Assembly (NCBI RefSeq): GCF_000426625.1
Contig: NZ_KE384548.1
Location: 620,001 to 684,000, forward strand
Source: Psychrilyobacter atlanticus DSM 19335
GTDB lineage: Bacteria > Fusobacteriota > Fusobacteriia > Fusobacteriales > Fusobacteriaceae
DNA length: 64,000 nucleotides
Direction: 5' to 3'
In this document: one piece after another, positions 37,984 through 44,667 of the stretch
Layout of the letters: every line of letters starts with the position of its first letter
Position numbering within the stretch: the stretch's first letter is position 1
Notes under the pieces: generated by a model
What the model was told of the DNA's origin: nothing
What the model saw: only the letters and a program-made list of their open reading frames with translations
The model's database searches: none
Program-made: the position numbers and the translations under genes

Positions 37984-38127
37984 ATGAAATTTTTAACGAT
38001 AAATAATAATTCTATAAATTTCATGGATAAATTTCTTATTTTTTTAACTGATGTTCCCTATGTTATATTTGGAGCAGTCAATTCAATTTTTAATTTTTAT
38101 ATTTATAATAGTGGGAATAAAAACTAA
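37984..38127 (+). CDS. Leader peptide of the pyrK-pyrE operon
   Basis: A 47-codon frame with GGGAGGA upstream of its ATG. Peptide beginning MKFLTINNNS, containing KFLIFLTDVPYVIFGAV and ending NSGNKN. The DVPY-x3-GAV block, the preceding KFL and a following NF match the leader of the car operon. The codons GAT GTT CCC TAT are identical in both, while the alanine and valine codons of GAV differ at the third base. The TAA stop overlaps the attenuator at the same geometry as in the other leader. It is probably a cis-acting attenuation leader. Confidence 0.75.
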   Translation: MKFLTINNNSINFMDKFLIFLTDVPYVIFGAVNSIFNFYIYNSGNKN

Positions 38128-38154
38128 TATTTTAGTTTTTATTCCTTTTTTTTT
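38114..38154 (+). terminator. Attenuator terminator upstream of pyrK
   Basis: GGAATAAAAACT, an 8-base loop, AGTTTTTATTCC (12 perfect pairs), then nine T. The first base of the leader TAA stop is the last base of the ascending arm. It lies between promoter and pyrK, so it gates the operon. Confidence 0.88.
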
Positions 38155-38186
38155 AAAATTAATATGAGAGTATCTAGGAGGAATAT

Positions 38187-38984
38187 ATGTTTTTAGAAGA
38201 TGTTAAGGTAATAGAGAATATACAAATAGCAGATAATTATTATTTAATGAGGGTAGAAGGAACAAAAATACCTCAACATTCTAAACCAGGTCAGTTTTTT
38301 ATGCTCCAATGCAAAGACAACTCAAAAGTTTTAAGAAGACCGATAAGTTTACATAATGTAGATGGAAATATTTTAGAGTTTTACTATGAAGCTTTGGGAA
38401 AAGGAACTAAAGAATTTACTAGATTATCCATAGGTGAAACTATAAATATCCAAGGACCTTTAGGAAATGGTTATGATACAGATCTTAAGGGAAAAAATAT
38501 AGTAGTAATCGGTGGAGGAATGGGGATGGCTCCAATCAAATATCTCATTAAAGATTTGAAAGATAACAATGATATCACCTTTATCGGTGGAGGAAGAAAT
38601 GCAGGAGCTGTAAAAATAATAGAAAAATTCGATTTTAAAAATATTCAACTAAAGGTAGCTACCGATGACGGTAGTGTAGGAATAAAAGGAAACACTGTAG
38701 ATATACTAAAGAAAATACTAAAAGATGAGAATAAAAATATAGACATAATCTATACATGCGGACCACATCCTATGATGGAGGCAGTGGCAAAAGTAGCACA
38801 GGAAAATAATATAAGATGCCAAATATCTTTAGAAGAAAGGATGGCATGTGGAATAAAAGCCTGTGTAGGATGTTCCATATTGACTAAAAAAGGAATGAAA
38901 AAAGTTTGTTACGATGGGCCGGTATTTGAAAGTACAGATATAGTAGACGTAGATGTGGTAGATCCAAATGGAGGATGTAAATAA
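38187..38984 (+). CDS. pyrK: Dihydroorotate dehydrogenase electron-transfer subunit
   Basis: A 265-residue iron-sulfur flavoprotein that passes electrons from dihydroorotate oxidation (via PyrD) to NAD+. The FAD-binding segment RRPISLHN, nucleotide-binding GGGMGMAPIKYL and a C-terminal [2Fe-2S] site with CGIKACVGC and a later cysteine in KVCYDGP are visible. The start has TAGGAGG upstream, 32 bases after the attenuator T run. Its stop and the pyrD start overlap by one base. Confidence 0.93.
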   Translation: MFLEDVKVIENIQIADNYYLMRVEGTKIPQHSKPGQFFMLQCKDNSKVLRRPISLHNVDGNILEFYYEALGKGTKEFTRLSIGETINIQGPLGNGYDTDLKGKNIVVIGGGMGMAPIKYLIKDLKDNNDITFIGGGRNAGAVKIIEKFDFKNIQLKVATDDGSVGIKGNTVDILKKILKDENKNIDIIYTCGPHPMMEAVAKVAQENNIRCQISLEERMACGIKACVGCSILTKKGMKKVCYDGPVFESTDIVDVDVVDPNGGCK

Positions 38985-39952
38985 TGAGTAATAGATTAAA
39001 TATAAGTTTTTTAGGAAAGAAATTAAATAACCCTATAATGACAGCATCAGGATGTTTTGGGTATGGACTGGAATATAAAGATTATTTTAATCCCAATGAA
39101 TTAGGAGCTGCTGTATTAAAAGGAATTACTATGGAACCTAGAAATGGAAATCCCGGTACCAGAATTGCTGAAACACCATCTGGTATGTTAAATTCAGTTG
39201 GATTGGAAAACCCAGGTATTGAAGAATTTAAAAAGATAATCCCGTCTATAAAAAAAGAGCTTAATATTCCCCTGGTAGCAAATATAAATGGGAAGATTTT
39301 GGAAGAATACATAGCAATCGCTAAAGAAGTTGAACAAATAGAAGAGATAGAGATGGTAGAACTAAATATTTCTTGCCCCAATGTTAAGGATGGGGGGATG
39401 GCCTTTGGAGCTAATCCAGAGATGGCAAGATTAGTAACCCGTGAGGTAAGAAAAGTATTAAGTAAACCTATGATTGTAAAATTATCCCCAAATGTAACTA
39501 ATATAGTAGAGATTGCAAAAATAGTAGAGGAAGAGGGAGCAAATGGTGTAGCTCTTATCAACACACTATTAGGAATGGCAGTAGATATAAGAAAAAGAAA
39601 ACCAATTTTAGGAAATATAATGGGTGGATTATCAGGGCCTGCAGTAAAACCAGTAGCACTCCGAATGATATACCAGGTTTCTCAGGCAGTATCTATCCCG
39701 GTTCTTGGAATGGGAGGGATATCTTCTACAGAGGATGCAATTGAATTTATTATGGTAGGAGCCAGTGCTATATCATTAGGAACAGGGATGTTTGCTAACC
39801 CGACACTACCGATAGAGATAAAAAAAGGATTAGAAAAATACTGTATAGAAAATAACATAGATAATATCAGTGAAATTGTAGGAGCGGCCCATCCTGATGG
39901 AGGAGCAGCTTATAGAAGTAGACTAGGAGGGAATAATGAAATTAAAGGCTAA
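38984..39952 (+). CDS. pyrD: Dihydroorotate dehydrogenase, NAD-dependent catalytic subunit (class 1B)
   Basis: A 322-residue FMN TIM barrel converting dihydroorotate to orotate with PyrK as partner. The active-site cysteine is in ELNISCPNV, the substrate loop in NSVGLENPG, and the FMN phosphate site in GMGGISS and SLGTGMF. The pyrK neighbour confirms the class 1B heterotetramer rather than the quinone-linked enzyme. It overlaps pyrF by 17 bases. Confidence 0.94.
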   Translation: MSNRLNISFLGKKLNNPIMTASGCFGYGLEYKDYFNPNELGAAVLKGITMEPRNGNPGTRIAETPSGMLNSVGLENPGIEEFKKIIPSIKKELNIPLVANINGKILEEYIAIAKEVEQIEEIEMVELNISCPNVKDGGMAFGANPEMARLVTREVRKVLSKPMIVKLSPNVTNIVEIAKIVEEEGANGVALINTLLGMAVDIRKRKPILGNIMGGLSGPAVKPVALRMIYQVSQAVSIPVLGMGGISSTEDAIEFIMVGASAISLGTGMFANPTLPIEIKKGLEKYCIENNIDNISEIVGAAHPDGGAAYRSRLGGNNEIKG

Positions 39953-40655
39953 AGATAGATTAATAGTAGCATTAGATTATAAAACGTTGGATGAGGTAAA
40001 GGATATAGTAAATGAAATTGGAGATGCTGTATCTACATATAAGGTAGGTTTAGAATTATTCTTAAATACTCGTGGAGAAGCGGTAGATTATCTTCATAGT
40101 ATAGATAAAAAAGTATTTTTAGATCTGAAGTTTCATGATATCCCAAATACAACAACGATGGCATCGATGTTTGCAAATAAACAAGAGGTATTTATGTTTA
40201 ATGTCCATGCAGGTGGAGGGCCTACTATGATGAAGTCCGTTGCAGATATGCTGAAAGAAAATAATTCTGACTCAATAGCAATAGCAGTGACTATATTGAC
40301 ATCATTTACAGAGGAAGAGTCAGCATCACATTTTAAAAGTAATTTAAATATCAGTGAATTAGCTAATCACTGGGCTGAAGAAACTAAGGAATCAGGATTA
40401 CATGGAGTAGTGTGTTCTCCCTTGGAAGCCAAGAAGATAAAGGAACTTTGTGGTGAAAACTTCTATACAATCTGTCCGGGAGTGAGACCACTATGGGCAG
40501 CTTCTAATGACCAAAAAAGAATTATGACTCCTAAGATGGCTGTTGAAAATGGTGCTGATTTCTTAGTAGTAGGAAGACCAATAACTAAATCAGAGAATCC
40601 AGTCCATGCAGCTAAATTAATATTAGAAGAAATCCAGGAAGGGTTAAATAATTAA
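39936..40655 (+). CDS. pyrF: Orotidine-5'-phosphate decarboxylase
   Basis: A 239-residue TIM barrel performing the last step to UMP. It has the catalytic K/D cluster DLKFHDIPNT, the phosphate-binding GVRPLWAASNDQKR region and VVGRPITKS. The start lies inside pyrD, next to an AGGAGGG site, indicating coupled translation. Confidence 0.94.
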   Translation: MKLKAKDRLIVALDYKTLDEVKDIVNEIGDAVSTYKVGLELFLNTRGEAVDYLHSIDKKVFLDLKFHDIPNTTTMASMFANKQEVFMFNVHAGGGPTMMKSVADMLKENNSDSIAIAVTILTSFTEEESASHFKSNLNISELANHWAEETKESGLHGVVCSPLEAKKIKELCGENFYTICPGVRPLWAASNDQKRIMTPKMAVENGADFLVVGRPITKSENPVHAAKLILEEIQEGLNN

Positions 40656-40722
40656 TTTTTAAGAAATTTAGACTTTTAGATTTAAAATTAAAGTAGCTCA
40701 AAAGAACGGGGAGGAGTTAAAT

Positions 40723-41976
40723 TTGTTAATAAAAAATGCCAGAATAAATACTATAGACAATGAATATGAGATAAAAGATATCTATATAAAAGATGGTAAG
40801 ATTGCTGAAATAGGGTCTGATGTCAACAGTTTAAATATAATTAGAGAGACATTTTTATCCTCAGATGAAAATATAAAAAAATTAGAAATTATAGATTTAA
40901 AGGGAAAGAAATATCTTATCCCGGGAGTTATAGACCCTCATGTACATATGAGAGATCCGGGACTGACTCATAAAGAAGATTTATATACAGGGTCAAGAGC
41001 GTGTGCCAAAGGTGGGATTACCACTTTTATAGATATGCCAAATACAATACCTACAACTACAAATTTGAGTGCACTTCAAGATAAAAAAGATCTGGCTTCA
41101 ATTAAATCACTTGTAAACTATGGATTTCATTTTGGAGGTACCAGTACAGACAACAGTGATATTATCCCTAGTGAAGGAGTAGCTTCTACCAAAGTCTTTA
41201 TGAATATATCTACAGGAAAGATGTTAGTAGAAAAAGATGAAGTTTTAAAAAATATATTTTTAAAATCAAAAATGGTATCTGTTCATGCTGAAGGAGAGAT
41301 GGTAGAAAAAGCCATTACCTATAATGAAAAATATGGAAAAAAACTATACCTTTGTCATATATCAAATGAAAAAGAGTTGGATATTATCAGGAAAAACAGG
41401 GAAATCGCTACAAAGAAAATATATACAGAGGTAACTCCACACCATCTTTTCCTCAGTGAAAATGATATAAAGGGAAAAAATGAAATGTTATTCAGAATGA
41501 AACCGGAATTAAAAACAAACGATGATATAGAAGCTTTATGGAAAGCTATAAATGATGGAACTATTGACACAATCGGTACAGATCATGCACCTCACCTTCT
41601 TTCAGAGAAGTTAGAAAAGGTAACATTTGGAATCCCGGGAGTGGAAAACTCATTACCGTTGATGTTAGATGCTGTATCTAAAGAAAAGATCACTTTATCT
41701 AAATTGATAGAACTTATGTCTAAAAACCCAAGTAAAATATTTGGTATAAAGGACAGAGGAGAAATTAAAGAAGGTTACTATGGGGATCTGGTAGTAGTAG
41801 ACCTAGAAAAGAAATTTACCTTAGAAAATAAAACTACATTATCAAAATGCGGATGGACTCCATTTGATGGATATACAGGATTTGGTAAAATTGAAACTAC
41901 GATAGTTAATGGAACAATAGTATATAATAAAAATCAAATAATTGAGAATACAGGGAGTGAGATTGAATATGAGTAA
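40723..41976 (+). CDS. pyrC: Dihydroorotase
   Basis: A 417-residue amidohydrolase closing carbamoyl aspartate to dihydroorotate. Metal ligands are in DPHVHMRDPG, HAEGE, CHISNE and DHAPH. It is the longer type I form with a composite beta-sandwich. The start is TTG, with GGGGAGGAG seven or more bases upstream; no better ATG is near. It overlaps pyrE by 8 bases. Confidence 0.94.
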   Translation: MLIKNARINTIDNEYEIKDIYIKDGKIAEIGSDVNSLNIIRETFLSSDENIKKLEIIDLKGKKYLIPGVIDPHVHMRDPGLTHKEDLYTGSRACAKGGITTFIDMPNTIPTTTNLSALQDKKDLASIKSLVNYGFHFGGTSTDNSDIIPSEGVASTKVFMNISTGKMLVEKDEVLKNIFLKSKMVSVHAEGEMVEKAITYNEKYGKKLYLCHISNEKELDIIRKNREIATKKIYTEVTPHHLFLSENDIKGKNEMLFRMKPELKTNDDIEALWKAINDGTIDTIGTDHAPHLLSEKLEKVTFGIPGVENSLPLMLDAVSKEKITLSKLIELMSKNPSKIFGIKDRGEIKEGYYGDLVVVDLEKKFTLENKTTLSKCGWTPFDGYTGFGKIETTIVNGTIVYNKNQIIENTGSEIEYE

Positions 41977-42592
41977 TGCAAAAAAAGTAGCTAGAGCACT
42001 ATTAAAAGTAGAAGCGGTGAGATTAAACGTAGCAGAGCCATTTACATTTGTATCAGGGATAAAATCTCCTATATACTGTGACAATAGAAAAGTTATTGGT
42101 TTCCCAGAGGAAAGAACGGATATAGTAGATGCTTTTATAGAGGCTTTAAAAGATAAAGACTTTGATATCCTAGCAGGAACTGCAACAGCAGGAATTCCAT
42201 GGGCAGCATTTATCGCAGAAAAGATGAATAAACCAATGGCTTATATCAGATCTAAACCCAAAGCTCATGGAGCAGGAAAACAAATAGAAGGAGCCGATGT
42301 AGAAGGTAAAAAAATAATTGTAATAGAAGATCTTATCTCTACTGGAGGAAGTTGTATTTCGGCACTTGAAGCCGCAAGGAGAGAGGGAGCTAAAGATGTA
42401 GAAGTTATGGCTATATTCTCATATGAGTTTAAAAAGGCATATGACAGATTTGAAGAAGCTGACTGTAAATGGGAAACTCTTTCTGGATTTCCTGATTTAA
42501 TAGAATTAGCAGTTGAAGAAAATTATCTTTCTTCTAAAGATGCAGAAGAAGCCAGCCAATGGAATAAATCTCCAAATACTTGGAAAAAATAA
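41969..42592 (+). CDS. pyrE: Orotate phosphoribosyltransferase
   Basis: A 207-residue enzyme that couples orotate to PRPP. The PRPP-binding loop is VIEDLISTGGS, and the family-typical SPIYCDNRK and GTATAGIPWA are present. The ATG at 41969 lies inside the end of pyrC with a GGGAG site, preferred over the upstream in-frame 41942. Last gene of the operon; with carA, carB and pyrB it completes the six-step UMP pathway in this window. Confidence 0.94.
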   Translation: MSNAKKVARALLKVEAVRLNVAEPFTFVSGIKSPIYCDNRKVIGFPEERTDIVDAFIEALKDKDFDILAGTATAGIPWAAFIAEKMNKPMAYIRSKPKAHGAGKQIEGADVEGKKIIVIEDLISTGGSCISALEAARREGAKDVEVMAIFSYEFKKAYDRFEEADCKWETLSGFPDLIELAVEENYLSSKDAEEASQWNKSPNTWKK

Positions 42593-42604
42593 TTTTACAA
42601 CATT

Positions 42605-42639
42605 AGACTCTATAATTTAAATTATAGGGTCTTTTTTTA
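42605..42639 (+). terminator. Terminator of the pyrK-pyrE operon
   Basis: AGACTCTATAAT-TTAA-ATTATAGGGTCT (one G-U) followed by seven T. A partial second copy (CTATAATTTAAATTATGG plus T run) lies at 42808-42835. Confidence 0.85.
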
Positions 42640-42853
42640 TTTGTGCTAATTACAACTGATACTAGTAATTTAAATACCAATTGTCGCTGAGAAAAGTTAG
42701 TGGTAAAAAAGGTTAGAGGTTTTAACTAATAATTATAGTTCTCTGACAAGTTGCTCTTATTTTCATTTTAATATAATTCATGAAAATTGGATTATTGAAT
42801 CAACTTGCCTATAATTTAAATTATGGAGTTTTTTTAATATATGGAATAAATAA

Positions 42854-42971
42854 GAAGCTCTAAACATCAATAAAATCAATGTTTTTCATCAAATACTCGA
42901 TTTAAGGGTGTAGTAAAACAAAAGGCAGACACTTGCACCCTTAAACCTCTTATAATCGAAATAAGAGCTTC
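42854..42971. repeat. Nested inverted repeats in the pyrE-recombinase gap
   Basis: Outer arms GAAGCTCT (42854-42861) and AGAGCTTC (42964-42971) enclose inner arms TTTAAGGGTG (42901-42910) and CACCCTTAAA (42936-42945), all perfect. The 42640-43070 stretch has no plausible gene besides this structure and the partial terminator copy at 42808-42835. It could be a recombination site, a MITE-like remnant or a structured RNA; its proximity to a tyrosine recombinase is suggestive only. Confidence 0.5.
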
Positions 42972-43070
42972 ATTGTTTTTTATTCGTTTCCAAACTATAG
43001 TCCGATTAATTAGAGTATGGAATATTTTGAAATTTGGAAAATGTTTTTATTTTAAAATTTGAATGAGAAT

Positions 43071-43232
43071 ATGGAAGAATTCATAAATAACTCTGTATTC
43101 CCTGTTTTTATAATGGAACATTCGTTTTTTGAAGAAGAAGTGAAGGCTTTTATCCCTTTATTTTCAAGGATCTATTCCGAAAGTTCCAAAATAAACATTT
43201 TGGAACTTTCGTTGAAATATAGTGGGTTTTAG
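43071..43232 (+). CDS. Possible small ORF upstream of the recombinase
   Basis: A 53-codon frame beginning MEEFINNSVFPVF, acidic in its middle part and without recognisable family. The ribosome binding site (GAG) is weak. The 14-6-14 palindrome falls inside its last third, which makes true coding less likely. It may be a recombinase-associated small protein or chance. Confidence 0.25.
   Translation: MEEFINNSVFPVFIMEHSFFEEEVKAFIPLFSRIYSESSKINILELSLKYSGF
43178..43211. repeat. Perfect 14-6-14 palindrome, candidate recombinase core site
   Basis: CGAAAGTTCCAAAA (43178-43191), six-base centre TAAACA, TTTTGGAACTTTCG (43198-43211). Two perfect inverted arms with a 6-base spacer is the geometry of Xer/tyrosine-recombinase core sites (dif has 11-6-11). 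It lies about 100 bases before the recombinase gene, so it may be the recombination site or an autoregulatory operator. There is no T run, which speaks against a terminator. Confidence 0.5.
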
Positions 43233-43308
43233 GGTATGATATAGTAAGTAGAAAAATTTGACTTAAAAGTTAAAATAAAACTAAATAAAAAATTATAGGA
43301 GAAAATTT

Positions 43309-44040
43309 ATGGATATAAATCAATTGGATGCTCTGAGAAAAAAATTAGAAGAAAATAAAGATGATGTAGTAATCAGTATGTTGTTAGAAGATAAGATAAA
43401 GGAATTAGAAAAACAGCTAAAAAAAGGAAAGAAGAAAAGATCTGTAAACAGGGAAATTAAATATTTAACTAACGCAGAATTTGATAAATTAATGTTATCT
43501 TTTAAAAAAGCGGAAAAATTATTTTTGTTGGATAAAAAGAAACAAAAATTTAAATTTTATGAAAGAGATAAGTTAATTTTTCTCCTTGCTTATGAGTGCG
43601 GGTTGAGAGCAAGTGAAATTTCTAACTTAAAAAAGGAAGATTTTCATGAAAATAGTAAAGAATTATTTTGCAGAAGATTGAAGGGAAGTAGAAATAATAC
43701 TATTCGTTTGACGAGAGGGACAAGCAAATTATTAAGCGAATATATAGGTTATGAAAACAACTCAAATTATATATTTTTAAGCAGAAAATCTACACCTCTC
43801 AGTCGTCAGCACCTCACCAGATTATGTAAGAAATATTTTGATCTGGCGGATATCCCAAAAGAAAAACAACACTTCCATACTTTAAAACATACAGCTGGAG
43901 TACATTTAGCTGATTGCGGACTTGATATAAAGGAAGTTCAGTACATTTTGGGCCACAGAAATGTAGAAAATACTATGATATATTTCGATTTCACATCTAA
44001 ACAACAAGAAGTTTTATATGGTAAATTAGGAAGAGATTAA
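43309..44040 (+). CDS. Small tyrosine recombinase (Xer/integrase family)
   Basis: A 243-residue DNA strand-exchange enzyme. The catalytic domain shows Arg100 in CGLRASEI, Lys125 in RRLKGS, His190 and Lys193 in HTLKHTAG, His216 in ILGHRN and nucleophile Tyr225 in TMIYFDF. The second catalytic Arg of the usual HxxR is Lys here. The N-terminal part is a short charged helical stretch of about 50 residues rather than a full core-binding domain, so it is smaller than XerC/XerD (about 300). The ATG follows ATAGGAG. No adjacent phage genes are seen, and the palindrome upstream is a candidate substrate. Confidence 0.85.
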   Translation: MDINQLDALRKKLEENKDDVVISMLLEDKIKELEKQLKKGKKKRSVNREIKYLTNAEFDKLMLSFKKAEKLFLLDKKKQKFKFYERDKLIFLLAYECGLRASEISNLKKEDFHENSKELFCRRLKGSRNNTIRLTRGTSKLLSEYIGYENNSNYIFLSRKSTPLSRQHLTRLCKKYFDLADIPKEKQHFHTLKHTAGVHLADCGLDIKEVQYILGHRNVENTMIYFDFTSKQQEVLYGKLGRD

Positions 44041-44092
44041 GCGGTCATCAGAATAAAAATTATCCCATGTAATTTAGTATAAATAAAATAAA

Positions 44093-44118
44093 AAAAAGGA
44101 GATAAAATCTCCTTTTTA
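44093..44118. terminator. Bidirectional terminator between recombinase and HU genes
   Basis: AAAAAGGAGAT-AAA-ATCTCCTTTTT between convergent genes with A/T runs on both sides. Confidence 0.8.
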
Positions 44119-44124
44119 ATTTTT

Positions 44125-44400
44125 TTAGTTCATCTTGTCGTTTAATTTTTTTCCAGCTTTAAACTTAACAGCTTTCTTAGCAGGAATAGTGATTTCTTCA
44201 CCAGTTTTAGGATTTCTTCCTTTTCTTTCAGCTCTTGCAACTACTTCAAATTTTCCCCATCCGATAAAGTTAACTTCATCTCCGTTTAATAATACTTCCT
44301 CAACAGTTGTCATGAACGTATCTAATTTTCTTTCAGCTTCTGCCTTAGATTCAAAATTTCCTCTCTCTGCAAATAATGCTACGAATTCTTTTTTAGTCAT
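44125..44400 (-). CDS. hup: HU-type DNA-binding protein
   Basis: A 91-residue histone-like protein that bends and compacts DNA. The HU signature is complete: GWGKFEVVARAERKGRNPKTG followed by the arm EITIPAKKAVKFKAGK. The start is the ATG at 44400, five bases after GGGAGGT; an upstream in-frame start at 44415 precedes this site and is unlikely. Promoter at 44458-44486. Confidence 0.95.
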   Translation of the reverse strand: MTKKEFVALFAERGNFESKAEAERKLDTFMTTVEEVLLNGDEVNFIGWGKFEVVARAERKGRNPKTGEEITIPAKKAVKFKAGKKLNDKMN

Positions 44401-44457
44401 TTTAATACCTCCCATTTTTTATCCCTTATAAAACAAGGGCTTCAATGCCTCTATCAA

Positions 44458-44486
44458 TTTATACCATATTTAATAGAGGATTTCAA
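44458..44486 (-). promoter_or_regulatory. Promoter of the HU gene
   Basis: TTGAAA (44481-44486), 17-base spacer, TATAAA (44458-44463) on the minus strand, giving a leader of about 55 bases. Confidence 0.6.
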
Positions 44487-44667
44487 CTTTTTTATATAAT
44501 TATTATTCTGTTTATTCTCAATAAATAAATAATTTTTCCTCTAATATTGTATATTTTTTTAAAATAATAGTATGAAAATATCGAAATCGGTGGTATATAA
44601 TATATTATAAAACACAATATTTAGTAAAAAGCATAAAATAAAAACTATATAATGGGGTGAAATTATT

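Noticed and set aside
32560-38186. PyrR-type RNA-binding attenuation of the pyrimidine operons
   Set aside because: No PyrR-binding stem-loop consensus seen in either leader and no pyrR gene in the window; the coupled leader frames explain the terminators better.
39082-39564. A 160-codon minus-strand frame
   Set aside because: Lies wholly within pyrD, whose motifs are intact; no start signals or family features.
43178-43211. Chromosomal dif site
   Set aside because: Arms are longer than in dif, and the sequence bears no resemblance to the dif consensus I know.
42640-43308. CRISPR array or tRNA cluster in the large gap
   Set aside because: Repeats are inverted and non-periodic, and no cloverleaf could be drawn.
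44416-44667. Cobalamin riboswitch before the B12-dependent RNR
   Set aside because: The interval is short and shared with the HU promoter, and I could not find a B12-box-like segment or terminator.
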